64,000 nt of DNA from Euryodendron excelsum. Its lineage: Eukaryota; Streptophyta; Magnoliopsida; Ericales; Pentaphylacaceae. Location of the stretch: NCBI GenBank assembly GCA_033060915.1, contig CM065394.1, positions 32,563,501 through 32,627,500 on the forward strand, read 5' to 3'. A program made the position numbers and the translations under genes. The first letter of the stretch is position 1. The number at the start of each line of letters is the position of its first letter. Below, in pieces: positions 10,345 through 23,005 of the stretch. The notes beneath the pieces were generated by a model. It saw only the letters and a list, made by a program, of their open reading frames with translations, ran no database searches and was not told where the DNA came from.

Positions 10345-10735
10345 GATAATTACATTTTATCATTATAGTTTGAGTAAAAATTACATAACTTTTTACGTGA
10401 TTTGATAGTAAACATATAGACCCACTATGGTATGGACTTAATTGTGAAATAGATAGAAACTATAAAATTTAACGAAAATTTTATCATATGAGTATTTTTG
10501 TAATTTCATCTCTCCAAAATATAATATCAAAAAAGATGATTTTTTTTCTTTTATTTAAAATAAAGGGTTGTCATCTTTAAGAGCATTTTGGTCATTTTAC
10601 AAACTCTGCTGCAGTTTTATCCGTTTTGGCAGATAAGTCCAAAGACTCTAAATCACAGAGGGTTGTGTTCAGTTTTGAATCACTAAGAAGTTATCTGATT
10701 TTTGTTCAAATCACAAGGGATAAAATGTACTTGAC
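10345..10735. mobile_element. MITE-like element with long inverted termini
   Basis: The left end (TAATTACATTTTATCATTAT, then GTTTGAGTAAAAATTACAT) is matched imperfectly by the inverted right end (AAGTACATTTTATCCCTTGT, then GATTTGAACAAAAATCAGAT). The arms are roughly 40 bp and about 70% identical by eye. Many plant MITEs begin with TTACATTTTACCCCCTGTGG-like termini. No target duplication could be fixed and there is no coding sequence. Confidence 0.5.
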
Positions 10736-12441
10736 TACCATTTTTTTTTAAATGTTCTAAATTTTTTTGGGTTTGGTGAGAGAGCATTATGGTATTTTTT
10801 TTTTTTTGGGAGGGAGAGGCTCTGGATGTATGTATATGTGTGTATAGTTGCATGGTATTTAGGTACTTGTACAATTCCTTGATATCTTATCTTTCTTCAT
10901 TGCACATTTTTTAAAAAATAAATCTAATGGCCTACCGTTATCTAATTAAATATTTGAGATTTCTGATTATATTCTAAAAAGTACAATCAGAGTCTCTAAT
11001 TATAAGTTATTGTTAATAATTATTTACATATTAGCTATTATTTTAATATAAAATTAATTTTCTTTTATATTTTTGTGTTTTGTACAGATTTAAAACTAAA
11101 ACCAAGTAAACTGAAGCAGGTGTGCACACAGACATTTATTTGAGTGTTAATTTGTGAAGTATTACATATATATATATATATATATATATATTAATTGGTG
11201 CATATTATATGTATATGTGTTAGTGGATAAATATTATGTTTATATATAAATTTGTGGGTATAATATTATATATATATATATATATTAGTGGATATATATT
11301 ATATTTATATATAAATTAGTGGGTATAATATTATATATATATATAAGGTAGAGGTGTAATTAAAATAATAATAATAATAAGAAGAAAATAATAAAATTTT
11401 ATTTTCATCTTCTATAAATATGAGAATCTTAGAGTCAGAGAAGCTTGAGAGGAGAGCCAAAGAGGAGTTTTGGCGGAGAAGAGCCAGAGAGGAAGTTCAA
11501 AGTTAGGGAGCTCCACATTCAGTTGTTTGATTTTCATGAGTAGATTTTCAGTTAGTTTGTTATTGTTTTTCAGTTAATTTTTAGTATTTTCTTTACCGTT
11601 ATTCTGCTGTAATAAATCTTCTTATTTATGAAGTCATTTTCTTTCAAATTATGTATTTTTATTATCATGAGTAACTAGTTTTATTCTTGAAACCAATTGT
11701 GAAGATTACGTGACGATATTAGGATGATAAATTAAGGTTTGTCTTTCCATTCTAGATTTATTCGAAAACTTAATATTTTTATACACGTTCGGTTGCATAC
11801 ACGAGCACAGACAGGTATATTTTATGTGTGTCATGGTTTTGTGTTTTGAAAACAAGTTTAAGTTTAGAAGTATCGTAACTAATATAGGAATAGTGTAAGG
11901 TAAAGTAAATGCTAGTTTACTTATTACTTTTTAGAGGCTTGTATAATTTATGCAGATCATCTGTCTGGTATGTTTTTATATTCAAACCTCTAGTAGGGAC
12001 TTAAGACTATTAATCTTAATTTGGAATGGATTGTTTTTATATTCTTGGTAATTAAAATCTAGATTCTTTTAAAAATTTAGACTTTTAATTATGTTCGTAA
12101 TACTTTCTGTCTTGACAAAGTAGCTGATATATGCAAATTTATGGTAAAGATCTTCAATAATAATTTAAAGTATCTAACTAGAACATTTGAAAACATGTGC
12201 TTCTAATTATGTTTGTTACACTTATACTCTGATAAAGTATTACCTAGTGTTTATGAGTCGATAATGAGGGTTCATGATTTTAACATAATATTCTAGTATT
12301 TGGTTATCATTGAATATTCTCATATGTTGGTTTATGAGGTGCAATGAGGGCCAAACGATTGACAAATGGTAAATTTATATTGATCAACCCCAAGAAAGTC
12401 ATGTAATCAGATCAATTGGATTCAAGATTGTTTTTAATCTG

Positions 12442-12472
<31 letters not shown>

Positions 12473-13172
12473 AATCTAGTTTAACAACCATCAAATCTCT
12501 TAAAAAAAACAAAATATTTTTCTTTTAGATACTATTTCTACAACTTTGGTCCAATTCTCGTCAGTAAAAGATGAAATTTAAACCGATTGGTTCAAGTTCT
12601 AATTTAAGCCGTCTGTGACACTTCTGTGTCTAGTATGGCTTAGTTGGTATCTAAACCCATTACCTAGGATAGATTTTGGCACCTAACATCTGTAACTGTG
12701 ACATTTCATATAATTTGGAACTCTATTATATGTAGATCGTTCTCGTTCTTATCGGATTATTTTAACTATCATTTCGCCGCACTTATACTTGTGTGTGTAA
12801 ATTCACATAATCTAAACATAGAGAAGTAATTTTTAGCACCGTGACTCAGAAAGACGAGCAATTTTCGTTGCACAATATTTAGCAGGAAAATATTTAATGG
12901 TAAGGTAGTACCAATAACTACTACTAAGATTTAAGTATTATAGCGAGGGACCCACCACCACAAAGTAAGTAAAATATCATAATGAAAGTAGCACCTAAAA
13001 ATATGAATTCTACCTATTGGACTTTTTTTTTCCTTCTCGTATTTGGCACTTTCTTGTGTAAAATATGCTACGTATATGTTGACCAAGGCCCAAAAAAAAA
13101 AAAAAAAATGTTCTACAACTAATGCTACTTTAGTTGATGTCACTAAATAGTGACAGGCCTATTTCACTTGTT
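10736..13172. other. AT-rich intergenic with TA repeats and a TATA-like leader
   Basis: No gene is recognised. (TA)n tracts occur at 11164-11190, 11268-11284 and 11331-11343, the last two within a 70-bp imperfect duplication (TTTATATATAAATT, GTGGGTATAATATTATATAT). TATAAATATGAGAATC near 11414 resembles a promoter or LTR leader, but no partner LTR was found. Long poly(T) and poly(A) runs lie at about 12441-12471 and 13093-13108. Confidence 0.45.
11164..11343. repeat. (TA)n microsatellite cluster
   Basis: Three TA runs separated by two imperfect copies of a 70-bp unit containing GTGGGTATAATATTATATAT. Confidence 0.85.
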
Positions 13173-13177
13173 ATTGT

Positions 13178-14456
13178 TGATAACTCCAAAATATTGCAAT
13201 TGATATCTACTAGTGTGCAGTTGTGATGAAGTAATAACTCGATGAAATCTGAGATCGATTCACAAGAACTGAACTGAATCAACCTAGTAGGTAAAGGCAA
13301 CAATTCTTCTGCAAAAAAAACTAATAAACTACCAACATAAAGTGAAAGTAAACAAAAAATAAATGAGTTGAGAGATGAATGTTAACTAAATCATAAATAA
13401 AAACTGAATTTGTGATTGATGAATGAGAAGCTTGGAGTCAGTTGATCCGGATGTCAATGTCCTTAGTGTTATATTAAGATTCCATTTTATAACTCAAACC
13501 ATTAGGTTTGTCATAAGCCTTTGATTCGAAAGATGAAGCTTTAAAATCCAAGCCCTTGATTCTCAAACCTTATCCCACATTGTCTTGCTTCTAAGTGTTC
13601 ATACCATTGATTCAAGTAACTATAATCCCAAACCCTAGTTTGTGTATTACAACTCAAGAATATAGTCAAAAACCTCTTGTTTTCAATCGATTGAGGTGAT
13701 CAAGGTTATTGAGAATCAACAACTTTCAATTTAATAAAAGATTTAAACATTTAAAATCATAGAATCTTAATGATTCACCAAGGTAACATCAAGCATTCAT
13801 CACAATTTAGCCAAAGATTAGGTTTAGTGAAATATCATTATGAAGAACATGTATGAATTCAAGATTAGAATTGTTGATAGATTCATAAAGATTGAAAGAA
13901 AACCTTTGCAAGCCTTCTAAAACCTTCAAAATCTCCTTCAAAAGTACTCCAAAAACGAACCTCCCTCTTCTAGGGATAATTACAGGTATTTATATGCTAA
14001 TTTAAAGTCCTAAACCAAAAAGGAAACAAGAAAGTTTGAACCTGGGCTAGGCCATCATCCGAATGCCCAAAACAGTGTAATTCTCAACGTCTGAATGGTA
14101 AGATCTGAAATATTGGAAAATTCTTCGTTGGTCGTCCGAACAACCAAAACAATGTATATTTGGATGTCTAAACGACGATCATTCAACGTCTAAATGGCGT
14201 TCAAATGATGGCTTCAATTGTCAACTTCTACATGCTTCTCTCCTTGCTACAACAACCATATAAACGGCGTTCGAACGACTACAACAGTGATCTATGCTTT
14301 CAGCACCCTTTTCAACTTCATTCCTTTACCTGCAGGGTTTTAAACAATACAAGCATTAATTTTAACAATTACTTTGAAAACTACCTAATTACTACATATC
14401 CTAATTATAAGAAAACATAAATTGAAGGTTTAAATAACGTTTATGAAGTGAAATCA
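13178..14456 (-). repeat. Element C 3' LTR
   Basis: Pairs with 19820-21076. In the first 120 bp the two differ at about one position in eight, mostly transitions, so the insertion is old. Ends TG/CA; 5-bp target duplication ATTGT adjoins at 13173-13177. Confidence 0.9.
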
Positions 14457-14492
14457 CACCCCCAACCTATATTTTGCTAGGCCCTAGCAAAA
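14457..14492 (-). other. Polypurine tract and adjacent stem-loop of element C
   Basis: Minus strand TTGGGGGTG immediately precedes the 3' LTR. Next to it lies a perfect palindrome at 14472-14492, arms TTTTGCTAGG and CCTAGCAAAA separated by one base. A stem-loop just upstream of a GGGGGT polypurine tract is a recurrent feature of plant Ty3 elements as I recall them. Confidence 0.6.
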
Positions 14493-16255
14493 CTTCAAAT
14501 GAAACTACTAGGTTACGCCTAGTGGGCAAGTATAGTCTCGTGAGGGTTTACAGTGATGACACCCAAAAACATTCTTTGCACGGTTGTGATTTCGAGAATA
14601 AATAGTAAATAGCACCACTTGTAAGCAACAAGTAATAAACCCTACCCATCCCTCGAGTACTAATATTAAAACACAACAAAGGACATATTTCTGGAATCAG
14701 TTGTGTGCCTTGTCAGTTATCATAAACAAAGATACTGAGATTTCAATTCAACGTAATTCAAAAAATTATATCATGCAACTTTGACTCAAAATCTCACCTG
14801 GACATCACTCCCAAAAACTGAGACTACAGGGTTCCACACAAGTTGTGTATTTAAAGAGTAAATGTAGTGATCAAACAGCATAACTTTTAAATTGAAGAAC
14901 GCACATGAAATAATGGAAGTGAATTGACATAACTCTATAAAAGATACTTAACTACAATAAATCTCCAAAGCATAGACACAGGAATCCAAGAATACAATCA
15001 CCCAAGACTGTACACCTAAGGTTACCAAGGACTTGTTTAGGTTGAAACTTGGCCAAAAGAGAAAAGGTTAATCGAAACTAAACTTCAGAATGTTATCTTT
15101 AAGTTTCATAAGTTCACCACTTTAGTTAGGATACCCAAAAAAATTTCACCAATTTCCTTTTTTTTTTCCTTTATTTTCACATTTTTTCAACTTTTTCATC
15201 CATTTCCTCTTTTCTTTTTTTTCACCATTATTAAGAAAAGTATACGTTCACGAGATTGACAACTTTCTATTTACTGTTGATTCATCCCAGTATCACATGC
15301 ATTTCTTTTTTTTTTTTTTTGTATATACACCACAATTATACCCAGTTAGTGATCAAGAAGTAAAAGATAAAACATTACAGCTCAAATGGGTTTCAAAGAT
15401 AGTGCATTATGAATGATTATGTGGCTCTAAAATCAAAGATGGTCTTAGCTCATACCTAAGACTATATGGTCTCAAGTTCAAGATAGGAGTTCGAATGTAT
15501 CCATATCCTTACAACTTAAGCAATTAAATCAAAACAAAAGAGTAATAGAGCTACTAAACAAATATGAGGAAAAACAAATATAAAGAATAAGCGTAAAACT
15601 CTCCAAAGTAAGATAAGGCCCAAATCTCTCAAAGTAAAGTCGCCATTGCCAAGAGATACAACATCCAAACTCCAAGTAATTCAAATACCAAGTTATCAAT
15701 GCATATTCAACCTCCAGTTCATTTGAACCAATTCTCAATATGTCCCAAAGCTGTATAAAAATTCAGAACCTCCGAGAAATCAGTGAAGGTTATTACATGT
15801 CTGGTCATAACTTAACTATTTACTATTATCATTGTTAACCCAACATATATGAATAAGAAATTAAAATCAAAATATGGAAATCACAGACTATATACCGGTA
15901 TACCTGTCAAGTTTACCTACACGAAGTTGTGCCAATGTTAGAATTCCAAGATAAACCTAAAATTGATATGAATACCAAAACAAAAGAGCGGATAAGCGCC
16001 CCCCCCCCCCCAAAAAAAACATCTATATATAGTTAAACCAACAATAAAAGCACAAGTATCCACAACCTAATGCTTCGGACTGCCACAGTATGACTAACAA
16101 TCCGAGCCACTAAACACAAATGTATCCAAATATCCTAGAGCCCACAATTAATCATCCATCAAAGACAAACAAAAGAACTAAACCAAGTTTTAGATCACTA
16201 ATAGAAATGATAAGCACAATGAACTGCAAAATGATCTAAACTCCAGCTCCACCAT
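14493..16255 (-). other. Element C interior downstream of ORF
   Basis: No coding similarity was found. Contains a C11-12 run near 15999-16010 and T-rich tracts near 15160-15320. This would be the 3' untranslated part of the element. Confidence 0.5.
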
Positions 16256-17458
16256 CTACTCATCATCCATAGCATCATTGTCGTCGTCATCGTCATCCTC
16301 ATCATCATCCTTCGTCTGACCTGACACGTGCTCGAGAATGTCCTCCATCAGTGCTAACTGACGATGCATGATAGTCAACTGGTCCTTCTGAACTGCCTCC
16401 ACCCTTATCATCCTCTCAATCATACTTGCCTTAAACTCCTTGCACTCCTTCACATGAGCCTCCCACACCTTTTTTCGATAATGAAAACTCCCCCTCCGGA
16501 GCCAGTTGTCTAGCATATTGCCCCTTAGACTTAGAAATAGTCTTAAGGGTGATTTTACCCTTGGATTTTTCTTGGATGGAATTTCTAGGGATTTTAACTT
16601 TGGATACCTTGAACAACTTAGTCAGAAAGCAACCATGCGAGATACTAGCCAGAGGTGACGAGTTAGCGTATAGGGTGTACATGTGCATGAACATGTAACG
16701 GGGCAAATCAATGGTCAGGCATATCCCAATAGCCCACAATAACTGAGCTTGCATCAACAAAATCTTGGCTAAACGAGACAATTAAGCTCGCATCAACAAT
16801 GGTAAGAGGTTGTGACAGGACTAGATAAACATGGGCATGTATCTCTCATTCAAAAAAATTTTCTTGGTTTGGGTCTCTTCGGGTCTCGGTGCTCTAGGTT
16901 TTACCATCTCCTTACAAACGGTCTCAGTTGCCTCCGATCCGAGTCCCGACCAAGTGAACTGAGCATTCTCTATCCTCAAGATGCCATAGTATTGGACAAA
17001 AATGTTCGGAGTGAGAACCACTTGAGTCCCTCTAACCCAAGACTCTAAACGCTCCTGACCCGAGGTATCTTCGGCCTTATGAATGTTGGCCATGAATTCC
17101 CTACACAAGTTAATGATAGGCACCCCCGAGTACTCTTCAAACTTCCCCCAGACCCTTCTCTCAAACTCCTTGAGCCAATCAAAGGGTGGTCCTCTGAAAC
17201 TCTCGGGGTCAATGGGTCGCTCAACAGCCACCCCTTGTTTTGTAAAGATCATCTAGTAGAACTGATCAATCGTGAAGGTTTTGAAACAGGTTTGGTCAAA
17301 GGTTTGGGACTGAGTTTGGCTGCAATAGCAGCTAAGTGACGGGTTATTACCTCTAATGGGGTAGTCATATGGCTATATTCTGGTAGTGGGGTAGCACTCA
17401 AAGTCGGTGCCACTTCGGTAGTCCCTTTCGAGGTTTTAGTGACTTTTTTTGGGGCCAT
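16256..17458 (-). pseudogene. Putative plant transposon protein domain ORF (element C)
   Basis: The minus-strand open frame starts MAPKKVTKTSK at 17458. It shifts frame near 17290, meets a stop after TIDQFY (17253-17255), and continues with MIFTKQGVAVERPIDPESF, LCREFMANIHKAE and SWVRGTQVVLTPNIFVQYYG. This pattern (a REF.AN / VRG..V.......YYG block) is typical of the 'putative plant transposon protein' domain (PF20167 as I recall). A further shift leads to AQLLWAIGICLTIDLPRYMF, then MHRQLALMEDILEHVSGQ and a highly acidic D/E tail ending at 16256. At least two frameshifts and one stop make it a pseudogene. Its molecular role is not known to me; the domain occurs widely in plant LTR elements. 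Confidence 0.65.
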
Positions 17459-19819
17459 GATTGTTCAACTTCACATAATCCACCCAACTTCAAAATTTAA
17501 CACAATCTGGCATGCCAGCAATCCCACTCCAACAATCACTACCTTCTTGATCATTCAACCCAACAACAATGCAAAAGCAAAGAAATAACCATAATGAATA
17601 ATGCAAGAGCAAAAACAATTGATAGAAAATGAAGAATATGATGAGAAGTTAACAAATACCTTGTTCTAGATTGAGAATCCAGCAAGAATCATTCATAAAC
17701 ACATAGAAGATGATGATCCCCCACTTTTTCTCTCTAAAAGTTGCCCTCTATTTCTAGAAGTTTGAAGTTAAAAGCACGGTAATGACAAGAACAATTTGGA
17801 GCAGTTTAAGTGCCCAGGGCTTTATCATCCGAACGACCATTTAGTGCATTTTTAGTTGTCTGGACAATGGTCTCACTTAGCGCGTGTTTGACTAGGCTGC
17901 TGCTTTGACCAGGATCATCATTTGGACAACGATTTCCATGTATTTTTGTTCGTCCAGATATTAAATGGGTTTCTTAAGAATCTCCAGGGTCATCCCAACG
18001 TTAGTCGAACGACGAGTTCAAAACTTCAGAGGCCATGATTTTCCTCTACATTTGTCGTCTAGACAGTGTCCGGACAATGGATGCAAAGTACCAAATTTTC
18101 AAAAATCAAAATTTTCCAATCACGAGATTAGAACGGCTTAACCACTCGCAATTGAAGTATAAATTCGGTGAGTACCGGAGTTGATTTTCTCAAGAGCCAA
18201 GAAAAATATAGGCTAATAACACTTGGGAAAACACTACGCTAACTCAAATTGCATAGCAACTAAGTAAATTGAATCTAAGGAGAAAAAAAAAAAAAAAGAG
18301 AAAAGAAAAGAGAACAAAAATCTTTTGGTTTTGAGAATGAAGTTCTACGACTACTAATGCAAGAGAATTTAAAGCAATTAACAATTAATCTAAGAAATTA
18401 AAAGCAATTATCAACTAAGCAAGAGCAATTGAATCTACTTAAGCAAAGCAATTAAAACTTAAAGTAATTCTAAAGAGATTAAGGTGCAATTAAAGGGGAT
18501 TTGGACACAAATGTTCCAATATACCAATCTCTACAAGGAGTTTCAATGAAGGATTTTGTAACTCAAGCCAAGGATCACTCGATGGATTCTTGGCCCGGAG
18601 AATTTAGACTATAAAACCTTTGATTTCTTCTCAATTAGAATTAGATTTATAAAACAATGATAGATCCTTAGAAATAAACCAAAAACCCAACAAGCCATAA
18701 TTATAGAACTAAGATTTATTAAGAAATCAACCCCAATTGAGTAGAGAAATAGAAATTGAAAGAAGGTCTATGAAATTCTTATATCTCCAGTGAAAACCAT
18801 GTAAATCCTTGGCAGATCTTCATATTTACACCCAAATTGAGGGATTAGCTACTTGAATCCATAATGAAAGCATGAAGAAGAGTAGAGAAAGCATGTAGAA
18901 TAATAGATCTGGAATTTAGATGCAAGAAATTAGTGTTTGGTTGCAAAGAAAGTAAGAAAAAATGCAAGAAAAGGAAAGAAAATCAGTTTCTCTTTCTATA
19001 CTACTCCTAAATCTAGGTCTAAATCTCTCTAAATATGATAAAAATAAATCAAAAAAAAGTATGTAAAAAACATCCTACTCTACTTTTATACCCCCAAGGT
19101 TCGTAGATATATCATTACAAATTATAAAGAATCTTTTCGGTTACAGGCAGACCGTCAGGACATTCGCTAAGCCAAAATCAGATTTTTCCTTCTCTGACCG
19201 TCTCGACGCTCAGAATTACTGTCTTGAGTGTCAACAACAATGCAGCTTTTTATGGCCCTATTTTGACCACTTTAGAAACCGATTCAGCCAATGCGCAGTA
19301 GAGAAAAAGTTATAGATATTGAAGTCTTCTTTCCAATGAGGTAAAGATCTATTCAATCAAACATCGAAGCAAAAAGTTATGGCCAAAATACCATGACAGC
19401 TCTGAATTTTCATCACCGGTTTGTTAGCTTTGATCATTTTGGCTTTCTTTTGCCTCTATTAGCTTCTATAACCTACAAAACACATAAAAAATATAATAAA
19501 ACATATATCTAACTAAAATAAGGTAATTAACACTATTTTAAGTCTAACAAAGCACAAAATCGAAGGCTATGATTACACTTTTATGGTGTAATCAGAATCA
19601 ATTGCATCCTAAAAACACGTACAAAAGAAAAGAAAAGAAGAATCTAAATCTAACATGCACACAACTACAAGAGATATGCAAAGTTATCAATGGCCTTAGT
19701 CGATACTTTCCTTGCTCTCTCTATGTTTTTGCAAAGTATTTATTTATTTTCTTACAATTTCAATAATGCTTGCTTACCAAGTTGTGTCTTTCAGTGTGTC
19801 CAGCAATAACGCCAAAAAC
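17459..19819 (-). other. Element C 5' leader with possible nested LTR-like sequence
   Basis: No ORF. From about 18120 to 19560 the text resembles a second, unrelated minus-strand LTR: GGTGAGTACCGGAGTTGATT at the left, and a TA-rich stretch ending near TAAGTCTAACAAAGC at the right. I could not find matching ends or a target duplication. A perfect 8-bp hairpin, GATTACAC/GTGTAATC, lies near 19571. The decayed primer-binding site sits at about 19800-19817. Confidence 0.4.
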
Positions 19820-21076
19820 TTATCACTCCAAAATATTGCAATTAATATCTGCCAGTGTGTGATTGTGATCCAGTAATAACTCGTGAAGTCCGAGATCGAT
19901 TCACAAGGACGAAACTGAATCAACCTAGTAGGTAAAGACAATGATTCTTCTGTAAGAAAACTAATAAACTACCAACGTGAAGTGAAAGTAAACCAAAAAT
20001 TGATGAGTTGAGAGATAAATGTTAACTAAAATAGAAATAAAAATTGAATTTGTGATTGATGAATGGGAAGCTTGGAGTCAATTGATCTGGATGTTAATGT
20101 CCTTAGTGTTTTATTAAAATTTCTTTTTATAACTTAAACCATTGGCTTTGTCATAAGCCTTTGATTTGAAAGATGAAGCTTTAAAACCTAGGCCCTTGAT
20201 TCTTGAACCTTATCCCACAATGTCTTGCTTCGAGTGTCATACTATCGATTCAAGTAACTTTAATCCCAAACCCTGGTTTGTATATTACAACTCAAGAACA
20301 TAGTCAAAAACCTCTTGTTTTCAATCAATCAAGGTTATTGAGAATCAATAACTTTCAATTTAACAAAAGATTTAAACATTCAAAACATAGATGATTCACC
20401 AAGGTTACATCAAGCATCCATCACAATTGAGCCCAAGATTAGGTTTAGTGAAACATCACTATGAAGAACATGTATGAACTCAAGATTTGAATTGTTGATA
20501 GATTCATAAAGATTGAAAGAAAACCTTTACAAGCCTTCCAAAACCTTTAAAATCTCCTTCAAAAGTACTCCAAAAATGAACCTCCCTCCTCTGGGGATAA
20601 TTACAATATTTATACACTAATCTAGAGTTTGAAACCAAAAAGGAAACAACAAAGTTCAAAGCTGGGTTGGGTCATCGTCTGAATGCCCAAAACAGTATAA
20701 TTCTCAACTTCCGAATGGTGAGATCTGAAATATTAAGAAATCCTTTGTTGGTCGTCCAAACGACCAAAACAAGGTATATTTGGACGTTCGAATGACAATC
20801 ATTCAACGCCCAAACGGCATTCGAACGATGCCTTCAGTTGTCAACTTTTGCAGGCTTCTCTTCCTACTGCAATGCCCGTCCAATCGGCATCCAAACAACT
20901 CCAACAATAATCTATTCTTTCAGCATCCTTTTCCGCTCCATTCCTTTACCTGCAAGGTTTTAAACAGTACAAGCATCAATTCTAACAATTACTTTGAAAA
21001 CTACCTAATTACTACATATTCTAATTATAACAAAACATAAATTGGAGGTTTAAACAATATTTATGAAGTGAAATCA
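19820..21076 (-). repeat. Element C 5' LTR
   Basis: Homologous over its full length to 13178-14456. Its inner end is followed (minus strand) by the decayed primer-binding site TTGGCGTTATTGCTGGA, and its outer end by the target duplication ATTGT (21077-21081). Confidence 0.9.
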
Positions 21077-21081
21077 ATTGT

Positions 21082-22990
21082 AAATTGCCTTTCATGAGTT
21101 TTATGAGATAAAAAAACTAACGTCTCTCAAAACCTGAACTCATTGAGAAAATAGAAATTGCAATTTGCCTTTAAACACAAGAAATTGATGTGGATCATGA
21201 ATTCTTTGGTGAAAGCATGTTGTAAAGTGCCTTAACATACCATATTTGACTAAAACATTTATACATAATTTCTCACCAAAATAATATAATTGAAGACATG
21301 ACATCAATTTACTTTAAAATAGAACATTTATTATGACGGCTCTCAATTACAAAAATGTCACTGTCACATTATTCTAGTGGAATTTTTTGTACAATTTGTT
21401 TTTGAGAAGAGTAACATTTTACACTTTTATGTTCTCATCTAATTAAGAGGGATCCAGTGAAAGCATTGAGTGTGATCCCTTCAAGGCTTCCTTCCATGGC
21501 TAATATGACAACATGTTACAACTTCAACGCACCACATTACATAATATGATATCATATGTATCAAGGGTATTATCTAAGTGAAAGTAAGTTTGTGAACTGA
21601 TTAAAAAACCTCTTGCTTTGATCATGGGCTTCAGGGTGGTGAATTTCACTAAGAATTCGAGAAGTTCAATAGTTTTTGCATCGTGTTTAAGTCATATTTT
21701 TCTCACCGAAAATACATAGGTGGTTTTGTTCATTACAGTTGAAAACTTGAAATCATAATATAGACTATTGTGCCAAACCGATTCTTATAATAGACTGGTG
21801 CAAGCGTTAGGGTTTGATTGATACTTGTAGTAAGTTTGCAATCTTTCATTTCTCTTCTTTTCCCTCAAGATTCAAGCTTTAGGGTTTTGGAATGACAAAA
21901 TGAATAAACATAGCACAGGAGATGGTGACATGAAGCATGATCGGGGCCTGAACGCGAAGGTAAGCAAGGATACTACCTACCTCCCTCTTCAACTACGAAT
22001 CTTTTCTCACATCAGTTATGATTTTCTATCTCTTGCATGTTTCAGTTGATGGATACTGATACTTTGAATCCTAAAGGCCAGAGTGATGCAAAGATGTGTA
22101 GAATTGATTGCAAGACACTATTCTTCCAGGTTCAATGCCAAAAGTGGTGTTGGGTTTTTTTTTTTTTTTTTTTTTTTGATGGGGATACTATGGATTTGAT
22201 TGTAACCTATTTATGTTTCGTACAAAGTTACCTATGGTTCTAATTTTTCTTAGTTGTGAAATCTTTTTCTTCGTTTGTAATTCTTTGTAAATTCATTTTA
22301 CATTTCTTATGAATGAATCAAATTCTTTTCTTTTGTTTTTTTTTTTTACCAAGGTAAACAAAATAAAGGGGGGAAAAAAAGGCTCCGCAACAGTAGAAAA
22401 ATGAAAGGAAAAACAATATATCAGCACCTTTTCTGTTGCTTCCAAGGGTTTTTACTTTCTACATATGTAGCATATGAACTACTTCACTTCATGAAAGAAC
22501 AAGTCTAGCATTAGTTGTGAATGTGAGGTAGCTACTAGTTGATGCTAGAACTATCAGCTAGCCTGGTCAACAATCACGACTACCGCTAGACTTCTTTCTT
22601 CACTTATAACAACCAAACAATAATATTTTGAAAAAAAAAAATCATACTTCCATGAAATTCTATGTAGTCCTAGGCTGCAAAAAATTTCACCCTCGGCTGT
22701 CACACCAAGGGACAGTTCACACCAAGAAAGAGGTGGAGAAACCCTACGTTTTCCCCCTACAAGTCTTCCTCCTTTTCCCACCTCTTCATTTGCTAAATCC
22801 ATCTCTCCACGTTTTTTCCCCTTGTTTCTTCTTCTAGTGCTTCTTGGTCTTCATCGAACGACCCATATCAGTTTTGTGTTGACCCTTTGGACACCACTAT
22901 CGATCGAACAGAACAATTGTTTGTTCACAAAGATACAGCAATCTGCTCACTGATTGCATGAATTGAGAAAAAACTGTTTCCCAAAGGAGA
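21082..22990. other. Intergenic region upstream of ERF gene
   Basis: No solid gene. A possible pair of coding exons at 21900-22129 is described separately. Poly(T) runs lie near 22147-22178. The last few hundred bases (22690-22990) are CT-rich and probably include the ERF promoter and 5' leader, but no clear TATA box was chosen. Confidence 0.4.
21900..22129 (+). CDS. Possible two-exon small gene or fragment, unknown
   Basis: ATG at 21900 opens 20 codons (MNKHSTGDGDMKHDRGLNAK) ending exactly at AAG|GTAAGC. A good acceptor (GCATGTTTCAG) at 22045 begins an in-phase 28-codon exon, LMDTDTLNPKGQSD then AKMCRIDCKTLFFQ, ending at CCAG|GTTCAA (22129). No third exon is recognised; a long poly(T) run follows. 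I do not recognise the protein. It could be the start of a gene disrupted downstream, or chance. Confidence 0.2.
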
Positions 22991-23005
22991 AGAAGCTTAT
23001 ATACA

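Larger units (their letters stand above)
13178..21076 (-). mobile_element. Element C: complete LTR retrotransposon copy, non-autonomous, Athila-like
   Basis: Two direct repeats of 1.28 and 1.26 kb bound a 5.4-kb interior. The target duplication ATTGT is perfect (13173-13177 and 21077-21081). Read on the minus strand, the LTR starts TGATTTCACTTC and ends TTTTGGAGT(TA/GA)T(C/A)A. A decayed primer-binding site next to the right LTR (TTGGCGTTATTGCTGGA; compare TGGCGCCGTTGCCGGGGA of many plant Ty3 elements) and a polypurine tract (TTGGGGGTG) next to the left LTR prove the orientation. The only coding trace is a broken 'putative plant transposon protein' ORF; no gag, protease or RT is visible. Confidence 0.9.
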
